Origin: Argyresthia goedartella
Taxonomy: Eukaryota; Arthropoda; Insecta; Lepidoptera; Argyresthiidae
Reading direction: 5' to 3'
NCBI GenBank assembly: GCA_949825045.1
Contig: OX463812.1
Coordinates: 4,200,661-4,264,660 of the forward strand
Length of the DNA: 64,000 nucleotides
Part shown: one piece after another, positions 1-10,211 of the stretch
Layout of the letters: each line of letters begins with the position of its first letter
Numbering within the stretch: position 1 is the stretch's first letter
The notes under the pieces: model-generated
What the model was told of the DNA's origin: nothing
What the model saw: the letters and a program-made list of their open reading frames with translations, nothing else
The model's database searches: none
Translations under genes and position numbers: made by a program

Positions 1-1239
1 AAAATTTATTGCAACATTTGAAAATAGAACTCTTTGGCTGTAGAATGCGGTTTGTTTCATCTGACTGCCTTTTGTTTTTACCTTGTGGCGCCATTTAAAA
101 AATTGTGTGTCTGCATCAACATGGATTTAACTCGGGAAAATTTTCGTAGTATGATTTTCTACGATTTTAAGTGTAATTTGACAGCTCAACAGAGCATCGC
201 TCGGCTTGAAACAGCTTTTGGCAATAAAGCACCATGCAAGACAACTGTTTATAGCTGGTTTGCAGAATTCAAGCGTGGTCGTATCAATCTCAGTGACGAA
301 TCTCGCGATGGTCGGCCGTCCACCGCTGTGACCAACAAAAACATCGATGCTGTGCGCCGTATGATTGAAACAGACAGGCATGTGACCTACCATGAAATTC
401 GCGCATCCTTAGAAATAGGCATGAGTCAAATACAATTAATCCTACACAAACATTTGGGTGTGAGCGAGCTGTGCTCGCGGTGGATCCCACACAACTTGAC
501 CGAGGCTCAAAAAACGGACCGCGTCACTTGGTGCAGTGCCATGCTTACCAGATTCAACGAAGGTGCGTCAAATTTGGTGTGGGACATAGTAACAGGTGAC
601 GAAACATGGATTTATTGCTACGATCCCAAAACAAAGCAGCAATCGAGCGTATGGGTCTTTCAAGATGAGCCGAAACCAACCAAAGTGGCGCGCGTGAAAA
701 GTGCATCTAATATGATTGCTTCTTTTTTTAATAAAACTGGACACGTGGCTACTGTTGCTTTAGAGAATCGTCGTACAGTGAATAGTGACTGGTACACGAC
801 CATTTGTTTGCCGGAAGTTATTGACGAACTCCGTAAAAATAACCGTAAATGCCGTAACATCCTGCACCACGACAATGCTAGTTCTCACACGGCCAGACAG
901 ACAAACGACTTTTTGAAGGCGAAAAATGTAGAACTCATGAGTCATCCTGCATACAGTCCCGACCTGGCACCTTGTGACTTTTTTCTGTTCCCAAACATTA
1001 AGAACCAATTACGCGGTCAACGATTTTCATCACCAGAAGAGGCTGTCGAGGAGTATGAAAAACACGTTTCAGAGGTCACCACAGAGGAGTGGCACAAAAG
1101 TTTTCAAAACTGGTTTCATAGAATGAAAAAGTGCATAGACGCCAAGGGAGATTATTTTGAAAAACAATAAATTAATTTTGTACCTTTAATAGTATTTTTT
1201 CATATTCATTCCGGAAACTTACAGTGCGCCCCACGTATA
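1..1239 (+). mobile_element. mariner element, left end outside the window
   Basis: A mariner (Tc1/mariner superfamily) transposon occupies the left edge. The transposase ORF is followed by about 70 bp that ends in TTACAGTGCGCCCCACG before a TA dinucleotide near 1236-1239, which looks like a 3' terminal repeat and target TA. The inverse of this sequence is not found at base 1, so the left terminal repeat must lie outside the window. The right boundary is inferred. Confidence 0.7.
121..1170 (+). CDS. mariner transposase (DD34D), apparently intact
   Basis: Transposase that would cut and paste its own element at TA sites. I choose the ATG at 121 (349 codons, the usual mariner length); the open frame extends upstream to 34 without an ATG. 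The N-terminal third carries the paired helix-turn-helix region. The linker motif WIPHNLTE (mariner WVPHxL type) precedes the catalytic core. Catalytic residues seen: the Asp of TGDETWI, the Asp of HHDNASSH, and the Asp ending YSPDLAPCD, with 34 residues between the last two, which defines DD34D mariners. No stop or frameshift is visible, unlike almost every other element here. Whether it is active cannot be judged without the left terminal repeat. Confidence 0.93.
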   Translation: MDLTRENFRSMIFYDFKCNLTAQQSIARLETAFGNKAPCKTTVYSWFAEFKRGRINLSDESRDGRPSTAVTNKNIDAVRRMIETDRHVTYHEIRASLEIGMSQIQLILHKHLGVSELCSRWIPHNLTEAQKTDRVTWCSAMLTRFNEGASNLVWDIVTGDETWIYCYDPKTKQQSSVWVFQDEPKPTKVARVKSASNMIASFFNKTGHVATVALENRRTVNSDWYTTICLPEVIDELRKNNRKCRNILHHDNASSHTARQTNDFLKAKNVELMSHPAYSPDLAPCDFFLFPNIKNQLRGQRFSSPEEAVEEYEKHVSEVTTEEWHKSFQNWFHRMKKCIDAKGDYFEKQ

Positions 1240-1669
1240 AACATAGATTTCATTGTTTCTCAAACCCCACGTCACTTTGAGTCCAAATTAGGGTTCCCTT
1301 GGACAGAACCTTTATTGTAGGCTTCTGTAAATTAAGATTTTTGAAAGTTGTAAGTATTGTTTGTAAAAAAATGTCTCTGTCAGAGCTTGATGGCGCATCA
1401 GCATAGGAACGAGGTTTTGTTCGAGCGTGCCTTAGAGGTAAAATAACGCTGCAATATCGATATCGTTTTGGAGTTATGTGCTAAGACATAATTTCTTGAA
1501 GGTTCTCCACAAACCAGAATGAACCGACTACCCACTACCATCACCTAGACGGCACCAGACATATGACGATAGTGCAGGGCTGGTCACGTTGGCTCTCGCC
1601 ATCAAAGTGTAGTGTTTATAGATTGGCATCTGTAGAGATGCCTCACTTTGACGGAGTTGCAAACGAATG
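1240..1669. other. no gene recognised
   Basis: Non-coding sequence between the mariner and the first LINE fragment. I see no long ORF, terminal repeat or RNA gene. Confidence 0.5.
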
Positions 1670-2700
1670 GGTCAGGTTCTCAATGTGTTTGATAGCTTGC
1701 TACATTTGCCACTTACCCAAAGCCTATGAGATTGCTTAGTTATTGTCGGTTTTTCAAACGACCGCTTATTTTTTAAAGATTTAACTATTTTGTGCAGCTC
1801 ATCTAGAGTTAGAATTCTTATAAACATTGCATCCGTACACAAGTTTGGGAGGCTAACTTTGGTGTAGGAAGCTTCAGTTGTTGAATTATCATCAGTATTC
1901 ATGAAAACGTTGTTAAAACATCGGGAGCCTCATAATCAGTATTTGCTATGTTTGCGCCGTCCGTCAGTCCAACGTAGCCATTCAATTCATGCCTTCCTTT
2001 ACTCTTAATGTTTCTGTTTATCAGGTAACATGTTGATTTAACCTTATCGTGTGAATTAGATATCATTTATTCAGTGTAGGATTTCTTTGCATAAGATATG
2101 ACGCTACTCAATATTGAGCAGAACAATTTATAGCGCTGATGCTGTTGAAAACAATTAGATCGTTTCATGCAAACAAACATATCCCTCTTAGTTTCACACG
2201 ACTTCTTGATTCGAGGAGTGAACCAACCCAGTTTACTTTTACTACCATCATCACACTTCACCGTTATAAGAGCGCAATGGATATTAAATGCTTTTATCAA
2301 AAAATCATGGAAAACATCAAACCCTTTATCACAGCATTAAGTACTTCGTCCCTCGGAGGCTGGGAGCAAATGGTTATTTAAACTTTAAGGTTGTTTTGCT
2401 TAAGGTTTCTTATTATCATGTAATTGTTCAAATTTATTTTCAGGGGTCGCTCTTTAGTTACACATTGTAGTGTATGATCCGATAGACCAATCTCAATAAC
2501 ACTTGCACCTGTCAGCGAAGTATTGGAAATGGTATTGTCAATGCAAGTCGCACTGTGAGTAGTGAGTGACACGGGTAGATTCGTTTATAAAATACTTTAG
2601 GTTATAAGAAGACAAAAGACTCAAAAACTCCTTTGTTTCCGAGTCCTGTACCAAGATATTCATATTAAGATCGATCACACGATCGACCACAGATTAATTA
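1670..2700 (-). pseudogene. jockey-like LINE fragment, endonuclease end to start of RT
   Basis: Broken coding sequence of a non-LTR retrotransposon on the - strand. In element order: the end of the apurinic-type endonuclease domain (TCIDNTISN and GLSDHTLQ, about 2560-2470), the linker before reverse transcriptase (GWFTPRIKKSCETKRDMF, about 2230-2170), and the N-terminal RT motif (LTLDELHKIVKSLKNKRSF, about 1810-1750). The pieces lie in different frames with stops, so it is a dead fragment. The same three landmarks occur in the + strand copies at 3060-5780, so all three belong to one family. Clade assignment (jockey or CR1-like) is from motif memory only. Confidence 0.7.
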
Positions 2701-3059
2701 TAGTTTTACGTTCTTTATATTTATGTACAAAATCAGCAAAGTTTCAAGGTTTACAATAAAGCCATCATTTTTATTTGGTTTCGGTCTATGGATAATTTTG
2801 CGATCAAATAATAATCGAACGACGATTTCCATTTACGCCAGTTCAATGCCACATTGCCCACCTACAACATGGCGGCCGGCTGTTGCATAGCCAAACGACG
2901 CAGCGAGATATGTTTCTGTCTTACCAATCTTGCAAAATGCAATCGATTCAATTTGCTTGACGCCCAATTTACACACATTCATTGCTCAGAATCCACACCT
3001 CGTACCATATTATATTTTGTAGTGGGTAAGCCATCATTATACACTGAAACACAAGTATA
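2701..3059. other. no gene recognised
   Basis: Spacer between oppositely oriented LINE fragments. It includes GATCGATCACACGATCGACC near 2670-2690, a small imperfect palindrome. A 68-codon ORF at 2854-3060 matches nothing I know. Confidence 0.4.
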
Positions 3060-4735
3060 AGAAGACTTGCTAAAAATATCTTGGAGGGATGTATATGGTG
3101 AGGAAGATTTTAACAATAGCTTCAATATTTTTCACTATATTCAAGTCAAGTGTAACTGCCCACTGATTAGAGTAAGGGGGGATATTAAAAAACACACCAA
3201 AAACTGGCTAACGCAGGGCATCAAAACATCATGCCAAAAAAGAGGAATTTTTATTTCATCTCATCTCTGAAGAACGCTGATTATCTGAATCACTTTAAGC
3301 TTTACAACACTTTACCCAAAAGAGCAATAGAAATGTCTAAAATAATGTCCAATAATTCAAAGATATCATTATTTTTTAAACATGTTTATTTTCGTTGATA
3401 TTACAGAGGCTTCTTAAATTCTATTTCGTTGGCAGATAACAAAGTTTCTTAAATAATGAGTAATAAAGTAGGTTATAGGTATAAACTTATCCCTATTACA
3501 CAATGCGCAGACGATGCGTCGCGGCGCTGAATCATGCATCTTATATGAACTATCATTTACAAAAGGAAATTGGCATGACGTAACAACAACAACAAGTTAG
3601 CTTACGTTTTGTATATGTTCATAAATATCTATGTAGGTATAGTTTATATTTTGTTTAAGTATATATTTGGTTTCATGGACATAGGTCCAAAAAATTTCTT
3701 TTTAATCTTATCTTTAGGCTATTCTTTGATCTTCTCATGACAAAGTGAAAGCTACTCGGAGCCTAATAAACACACATTTAAAGGGGGCGGAACTGTACAT
3801 ATGAGAGTCTGTACGGGTATCACGGATTAAATTCGCGTAGGAAACAGTACCTATGATGCTCCTAACTTATTTAATGCCCACTTCACAAATACGTCTACTA
3901 CCTCTCGTAAACCAGAACACCTAGATTTACCACCCTTCCATAAAAACTCCATGTTTGTCTCACCTGTTTGTGCTCTTGAATTACAAAAATGCGTGAAAAA
4001 TCTCAAAAACAAAAAGTGAAGGGAGTTAATGCTATATCAATAATAGTTCATAAGTACATACTAAAAGCTATATCAGGCCGTCTAATCTCTCTTTAAAATC
4101 AATCTTTAAGTGAGGGAATATTCCCAACGACATTAAAAAGGCACATGTCAAACTGTTTCACAATGGGGGAAACAGGATGGATGTCGGGAATTACCGATTT
4201 CCCTGCTTCCAGCACTGTCCAAAATATTTGAGAAGGTTATGGCCAAAAAACTAAGTGTTTTCCGTGCTTTGAACAAATTATAGCAAGGGAGAAATTTGCT
4301 TTTCAAAAGGACTTATCTACTAAAGACGCGATATTGATTTGATGATTGATTTGGCTGACTTTGTATCTGAATTTTTGACTACAACCTAAACCGTTATGGC
4401 CGCTTGACTTGTCCAAGGCTTTTTACGTGGTGTATTATAGCATCATTCTGGACATATTAAATAGATATGATTTACGCGGCGACGTTTCCAAATGGTTCAA
4501 GTTTTATTTGGAGGATCAGCATCAGAGTGTAATATTGTCCAGTATAAATGAAACAACAACCTCCAAGAAATAGCATCAAATAGACGACCTATCAAAGTTG
4601 GTGTCCCGTAAGGTAGTATTTTCAGTCCAATATTATTTTTGCTGTACGTAAATTACCTGCCATCCATCATGAAATATAAGGTTATTTTATTTCCGTACGA
4701 TGTATCCGTTTTTTTCCAATTCAATCGCGGTGATT
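3060..4735 (+). pseudogene. jockey-like LINE fragment, linker plus N-terminal half of RT
   Basis: Decayed LINE on the + strand. The linker (KNWLTQGIKTSCQKRG) lies at about 3200-3250. The early RT motif (LQKCVKNLKNKK) is at about 3985-4017 and the region equivalent to NYRPISLLP at about 4185-4215. The palm segment equivalent to GVPQGSILGP is at about 4595-4640 with an in-frame stop. The expected FADD box reads as PYDV near 4695. RT coding stops there and endonuclease-like sequence begins at about 4740, so the C-terminal half of RT is missing. Many stops and frameshifts are present. Confidence 0.72.
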
Positions 4736-4739
4736 ACGC

Positions 4740-5780
4740 AAATTTACCCGAAGTCATAAATACAACTATGGGTGGTTGTTGCATTTATATACGAGAGGAT
4801 ACTCTATTCAGCGAGATGTCAACAATAAATGGCTTTTCTGTCCCAAATATATTTCAAATCTGTGGTGTTAATCTGTCCGGGTATTATGTGCTTTATGTTT
4901 ACAGGTCAAAAACTATAAAAGACGACAATTTTTTAATTATATGGAGAATGTTTTGAAATATTTTTTCAAATTCAGGGACCGCAGAGTGTTTCTTTGTGGC
5001 GACTTCAAGATTAATACTCTCACAGACTCAGAAGAATCAAATGAGTTCAAAAGTTTACTTCTGTCTTTTAGGATGAAGCTGGGCATATCGGAACCTACTC
5101 GTATAACGAACCACAGCCGTACATGTATAGATAATATTATATCTAATGGAGAGCTGACCGATCCACATGTCTTAGAATTAGGTTTGTCTGATCACACACT
5201 TCAATATGCCTCCCTTAATATTCCAGTACGAAAGACTCAGACAAAATTCTATAAACAGGTTCGAGTTTTGGGTGATGAACGCTTACAAAAGCTACAGGAG
5301 GATTTGTTAACAATATCATGGAAGGATGTATATGGTGAAAAGGACTTCATTAATAGTTTTAATATTTTTCAGGGTATTCTAGCCATGTCATTTGGGCGTA
5401 ACTGCCCACTGATAAGAGTAAGGGAGATATCAAAAAACGTGCTAAAGACTGGCTCACGCAGGGCGTAAAAAAATCATGCGAAACAAAAAGAGACCTTTTT
5501 ATTTCCTCTAAACTCTCTGAAAACGCTGATGATTTCAAGCACTCACAAGATTTTTAAAGATATTTTTTTTATTTTGACATGTTATTTATTTATTATTTAT
5601 TTAATATAAAAAAAAAATTGCTGTTATAGTATGACATAAAATATGAATTTATTATTCCTAAGACCGGTGTGAATGATTGTGTGTGTAGTTGGTATGTTGT
5701 GTATTTAGTATGGACCTATGACTTACAACGCTTTGAATTGAGATGATGTAATACTTTGTGACTTTAAAACTTTATCTTAA
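4740..5780 (+). pseudogene. jockey-like LINE fragment, endonuclease plus linker plus UTR
   Basis: Second + strand copy joined head-to-tail to the previous one. It opens with endonuclease sequence (GGCCIYIREDTLFSE, about 4770-4815) and continues as a 175-codon open stretch at 4941-5468 with VFLCGDFKINTL, SRTCIDNIISN and GLSDHTLQYASL. The linker equivalent (around 5460-5500) is disrupted. The AT-rich tail that follows is interrupted at 5784 by the BEL/Pao element and seems to resume at 13,826. Confidence 0.72.
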
Positions 5781-5784
5781 TACC

Positions 5785-6329
5785 TGTTCAGGCTTCTCAG
5801 CACCTAATGACCTCGTAGGGGCCCATGAGCTACGAAGTAGCGTGACGATCAGGTGCCAAGAAGTGATGAACGTCGGCGATTCACCGAGCTGAAGTTATGT
5901 GGGGTAGATCTAACCTGGTCTGTGCTTCGGTCCCGTCAACCTCCTGTCTCTCTGCAAGGCCCGGGTGCACCCTAGGCTCTTCTTGGTAGACAGGTTCTTC
6001 AGCCAACCAGGTATGACTGGCGGGCCAACGTGATGAGCACAGTGTCCAACACAGGTTATATTTCTACTGGTAAATACAAATCGGGCACGAAAATCCGAAC
6101 TTTATCTGGTTCGAGAGACAACGGAACACTCAGCTATATTAAAAATCCTGAGGGAATCCCGAATACACTCCAGATGCCCTGCGATTTTATTTCAACACCC
6201 TAACCAAAACGCGTTTACATTGCGAGGGCTTTCGTCTGTCAGTTGTCAAAACTGCCAGATTGACAGCTAACCTCAAATTAAAATGACCGTTCAGAAACCA
6301 TCGATCGAATATCGATTTGGAATCGAACA
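5785..6329 (-). repeat. BEL/Pao copy 1, 3' LTR (545 bp)
   Basis: Starts TGTTCAGG and ends CGAACA, giving TG...CA termini with a 4-bp inverted repeat (TGTT/AACA). Aligned by eye to 13276-13820: same length, 11 substitutions, no indels, about 2% divergence. Confidence 0.95.
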
Positions 6330-6361
6330 ATCACCCGCCCGGACAGGCACCCACCTGTCCC

Positions 6362-8017
6362 CTAATCTACGGGCAGCCGAGACAACGTTGCTACCGCTCG
6401 TTTTAGAACCGAGCCTCCTACTAGAACCTCTGCAGACCGGGGGGTCCCGTCCTTGCCAGGGAACAAGTTAACAATGTGCCCCCTGCGCCAACGTAGTGGC
6501 GGTAGGTTAGCATCCTTAACCAGAACGAGGTCACCAACACAAGGGGGGCTAGTTTTCTCAGTCCACTTAAGGCGCTGTTGTAAGATATGCAGATACTCGA
6601 GCGACCAACGCTTCCAGAAATTCTGAGTAAACTGCTGCAACATCTGATACCTTGACAACCGATACAATTTCACTCCCTCGAAGGGGTGCTCGGGCAACGC
6701 ATAAAGTGGCTGTCCTATCAAGAAATGGCCTGGGATCAGAGCCTCCAGGTCATTTGGATCCGAGCTGAGCGGACAAAACAGTCGCGAATTGAGAACGGCC
6801 TCGATCTTACAAAACAATGTCGCGAGCTCCTCAAAAGTCAGCGCGGTCTGACCTACTATACGCCCCAAGTGCGTCTTAGCTGACTTAACTACGGCCTCAA
6901 AAATCCCACCCCAGTGGGAACAAGTCGGTGGGCTGAAGGTCCACTGTATACCCCGACGGGAGAGGGCCGTTCCAATATCCACTTTATTTACATTCAAAAA
7001 GTTGACTATCTCTCGTAAGTATCGTTCCGCACCTATGTAGTTAGTGCCGTTATCAGAGCGGATCAAAGTTGGAAGTCCCCTTCGAGAAACAAACCTATCC
7101 AAACAAACAATGAGAGCCTCTGTCGAGAGATCAGCAACGAGCTCGAGATGTACCGCCTTGGTGGATAAACAAACAAACACACATAGGTACGCCTTGTATT
7201 GCTTAGCGGTACGCAATCGTGAACTCTTCACCATAAACGGTCCTGCAAAATCCGTACCAACACGTGAAAACGGTCTGACCTCATTCACACGATCAGGGGG
7301 CAAGTCCCCCATGAGAGGTTGCATCGTGGCAGCCTTAAGTCGATAACAAGGCATGCACCGAAACACGATGTTCCGTATGGCACGGCGGGCAGATAAGATC
7401 CAAAACTCCCGCTGGAGCGTGGCCAACAACGCGTTACAGCCGGCATGCGCGTTTTTAATATGACGATCAGTCGCCAGCAATTCAACTAACTGTCCCCCCT
7501 TGGGGAGCAGAAGTGGGTGACGAGCCGAATACGACAGATTCGCATTGCGCAATCTTCCTCCTACCCGAAGTAACCCGGTCGAACCAACAAAGGGGTTGAG
7601 ACGCGCGACGGCTCCCTTCAATTTCGAACGTCCACTTCGTATTATCTCCAATTCTGCCCCAAACTTCGAGGACTGTACCAACCGGACCAAATTCAACAGC
7701 GACTCGTTTCGCTCTGCCGGAGTCAGAATAGGGTTCAACGTTCGCTGATCGCGAGGAGTACGACAATTTCGAGCAAATCTCCTAATCCAAGTGGACACGT
7801 TTATCAACTTGTCAAGTGAGCTATACCGGTCCAGCAGAAACCCGGCGTCATGGTCCTCAGCCTTCTGGGTAACATGCACGGCCGCTCTGGGGCCATGATC
7901 CGAAGATACTACTACATGGCTGTGGGGCCAGTCCGATTCTCTCTTGGCAAGCCAGGGTGGTCCCCACCACAAATGGTGTCTAACGAGTTCAGGAGCCTGA
8001 CATCCCTGGATGCACAA
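6362..8017 (-). CDS. BEL/Pao integrase with C-terminal DUF5641-type region (copy 1)
   Basis: Integrase part of pol, which would insert the cDNA into the host genome. The ORF is open for 551 codons, but its ATG is fortuitous: in an intact element it is read through from RNase H. Visible features in order: a pre-integrase stretch with LWWGPPWL; the HHCC zinc-binding domain (RHIKNAHAG and CMPC); catalytic Asp in VGTDFAGPF; catalytic Asp in RSDNGTNYIGA; catalytic Glu in WGGIFEAVVKSAK. The C-terminal domain contains VGDLVLVKDANLPPLRW, typical of BEL/Pao. It overlaps the RNase H ORF at 7912-8017 in another frame, so a single-base indel near 7990 separates them. Confidence 0.92.
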   Translation of the reverse strand: MCIQGCQAPELVRHHLWWGPPWLAKRESDWPHSHVVVSSDHGPRAAVHVTQKAEDHDAGFLLDRYSSLDKLINVSTWIRRFARNCRTPRDQRTLNPILTPAERNESLLNLVRLVQSSKFGAELEIIRSGRSKLKGAVARLNPFVGSTGLLRVGGRLRNANLSYSARHPLLLPKGGQLVELLATDRHIKNAHAGCNALLATLQREFWILSARRAIRNIVFRCMPCYRLKAATMQPLMGDLPPDRVNEVRPFSRVGTDFAGPFMVKSSRLRTAKQYKAYLCVFVCLSTKAVHLELVADLSTEALIVCLDRFVSRRGLPTLIRSDNGTNYIGAERYLREIVNFLNVNKVDIGTALSRRGIQWTFSPPTCSHWGGIFEAVVKSAKTHLGRIVGQTALTFEELATLFCKIEAVLNSRLFCPLSSDPNDLEALIPGHFLIGQPLYALPEHPFEGVKLYRLSRYQMLQQFTQNFWKRWSLEYLHILQQRLKWTEKTSPPCVGDLVLVKDANLPPLRWRRGHIVNLFPGKDGTPRSAEVLVGGSVLKRAVATLSRLPVD

Positions 8018-9492
8018 TCAGACGGGTTCAATTCTCCTGGTACATGTCTCCAGGTCAGTGGGACCTCAGACGACACAATCTGGGAGACACGGTTCTCAAC
8101 AAAAACCTCTAAGTTATGGACCGAAGCCTTCAGCCAGCACAAAACAATCTGGTTGTCCGTCCAAGCGTACACCGTATCCTCCAAAACCACTGACCCACGC
8201 AACACTGTTAGAGTGTGATTCAAAAGTTTGGTCAAAAGAGCAGCCCCGGACAGTTCCAGTTTTGGAATCGTCATCCTTGTCCGAATAGGCGCTACCTTGC
8301 TTTTTGCCAAAACCAAACGCACGTCGACCTCCCCGGTGGAGGTGACGGTTCGCAAATAAACCGCTGCCGCAAACCCTCGTTCAGAGGCATCACAAAACCC
8401 GTGAAGGGTTGCCCTGTAATCCCCAGCAGGGACCAATTTCCTCGGCAGCGATACATTATTTATGTCCGATAGCGAGGTGAACATTCGCGTCCAATCAGTC
8501 AACAAATCACCTGAGAGGTGGGTATCCCAGGTCAACTGAACCGCCCATAGCCTTTGCATAAAACATTTGAGAGCAAAGGTGACTGGAGAAATCCATCCAT
8601 TCGGGTCGAACGTTCTCGCAATCGTTGACAGTACTGACCGCTTCGTCCAGGCCTTCGGTGTTTCTAAAACCACCCGATAGGTAAACTCATCATGGACGGG
8701 CCGGTACTGAATTCTAAGCACTGACAACATGTTAGGGTTGCCAGGATTCTCAAAAACGTGCGGGTCTTGTTGAAACTCATCTGGGAGACCAGCCATCAAC
8801 TCAGGGGAGTTGGACATCCACTTGCGTAGTTCATAGCCGCCTCGTTCCAGCAATTGAATGAGCTCGTCACGTCGGTCCAGAGCTTCCTCTACACTGGCTG
8901 CCCCTGTGCAGACGTCATCGACGTACAAATCTTGCTCCAGGATAGCGGCGGCTTTAGGATAGCTCACACGGTCACGCGACGCCAACTCCCGCAGGGTACG
9001 CATCGCCAAATACGGGCTAGACCGTAACCCATACGTGTTCGTGTTTAACTCATAGACCTTGACTGGCTCGGCCGTGGTCTCACGCCAAAGTATCAACTGA
9101 TACCTTCTGTCAGCCGAAAGAATTACCACTTGCCTAAACATCATCCGAATGTCTGCGACAAATACAATCTGGTGTCTCCGAAAGCTCGTGAGAATATCCG
9201 AAATATCACGACTCAACTTGGGTCCCGAATGTAGACACTGATTCAGGGACATCCCGTTCGAGGTAGGTACTGACCCATCAAAAACAACTCGAATCTTGCC
9301 GGTAGGGGTTCGCAGGACGGCATGGTGTGGAAGGAAACAATGATCCTCAGATCTCCAGTCCACACCCGATACCGACATGTGTCCTAACGACTCATACTCC
9401 CTCATGAAATCGACGTATTTTTGTTTAAATACGGCGTCCCTTGACATCCTACGCTCCATCGACATCAATCTCGTCTCAACCATCTTCCTCAA
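7912..9492 (-). CDS. BEL/Pao reverse transcriptase and RNase H (copy 1)
   Basis: Copies element RNA into DNA. The 526-codon ORF begins in the conserved segment before RT (ETRLMSMERRM, then YVDFMREYESLGHM). RT motifs: FDGS, MMFRQV, the NTYGLRSSPYLA box, and catalytic YVDD in QDLYVDDVCTG. RNase H follows, with LHGFCDASERGFAAAVY and a later AWTDNQIVLCWL. The start ATG is not natural: the protease ORF reads DRPPLGES then stops where related copies continue into this region, which indicates loss of one base near 9490. Confidence 0.93.
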   Translation of the reverse strand: MRKMVETRLMSMERRMSRDAVFKQKYVDFMREYESLGHMSVSGVDWRSEDHCFLPHHAVLRTPTGKIRVVFDGSVPTSNGMSLNQCLHSGPKLSRDISDILTSFRRHQIVFVADIRMMFRQVVILSADRRYQLILWRETTAEPVKVYELNTNTYGLRSSPYLAMRTLRELASRDRVSYPKAAAILEQDLYVDDVCTGAASVEEALDRRDELIQLLERGGYELRKWMSNSPELMAGLPDEFQQDPHVFENPGNPNMLSVLRIQYRPVHDEFTYRVVLETPKAWTKRSVLSTIARTFDPNGWISPVTFALKCFMQRLWAVQLTWDTHLSGDLLTDWTRMFTSLSDINNVSLPRKLVPAGDYRATLHGFCDASERGFAAAVYLRTVTSTGEVDVRLVLAKSKVAPIRTRMTIPKLELSGAALLTKLLNHTLTVLRGSVVLEDTVYAWTDNQIVLCWLKASVHNLEVFVENRVSQIVSSEVPLTWRHVPGELNPSDCASRDVRLLNSLDTICGGDHPGLPRENRTGPTAM

Positions 9493-10211
9493 GATTCTCC
9501 TAGTGGCGGTCGATCGGCCCTGAAAGGCAGTCGAGTTACAAAACGACCAGAACGAAGGCGACCAGTACTATTCTGGTAAAACAACTCGCACTCTTCTTCG
9601 TCTGCGTCGACTCGACGAACGGTGGGAGGTTCCTCTATCTCCCAGAAACGTTGGATAGCGTCTGACAACGCTGAGCCAATAAGTATGCCATCTGACTCGG
9701 CAGGCCTAACCATTGGCAATGCCGGACCCATGATCACGTGACCAAACTTAGTATCCACAGCAATCAACCCGTCCGGCTGAAGAACTCGCCGATCCGACAA
9801 CAGAAACCTACCCAGAACGTCTGCTCCCAGTAGCAGGTCAACCGGGGCTGGAGTGTCAAAATCGGGATCCGCCAACTTGAGTCCTGATGTCAGAAATCGA
9901 ACGGCCGAATTCAACTTCATCAAGGGGTGTCTGCCCATGACATGCGTCATTACTAAAGCTTGCACGGATGTTTTTGTCAAAATGTCATAACGTGGAGAGA
10001 ACGTGATCACCGATTGACCAACTACATTCGTAACCGTAACATTCCCCACGCCCCGTATTGATTTATTATACCTATTTACCTTAAGGCCCAACCATTTTGC
10101 TAAATCATTCGATACAATGCAGCACTGAGCTCCAGAATCTAATAGGGCGCGAACGTATGTTGGGTTGCCCGCCAAATCCCAAACAAGCACAGAGGCGATC
10201 GGTAACACCAC
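9489..10211 (-). CDS. BEL/Pao aspartic protease (copy 1)
   Basis: Retropepsin-like protease (DUF1758 type) of pol. The active-site triad is intact as ALLDSGAQCCIV near residue 23, with a later hydrophobic-hydrophobic-Gly flap partner LLLGADVLG. The C-terminal part carries the BEL hallmark IQRFWEIEEPPTVRR and RLPFRADRPPL just before RT. It overlaps the end of the gag frame (10139-10211), where gag appears to have slipped out of frame. Confidence 0.9.
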   Translation of the reverse strand: MVLPIASVLVWDLAGNPTYVRALLDSGAQCCIVSNDLAKWLGLKVNRYNKSIRGVGNVTVTNVVGQSVITFSPRYDILTKTSVQALVMTHVMGRHPLMKLNSAVRFLTSGLKLADPDFDTPAPVDLLLGADVLGRFLLSDRRVLQPDGLIAVDTKFGHVIMGPALPMVRPAESDGILIGSALSDAIQRFWEIEEPPTVRRVDADEEECELFYQNSTGRLRSGRFVTRLPFRADRPPLGES

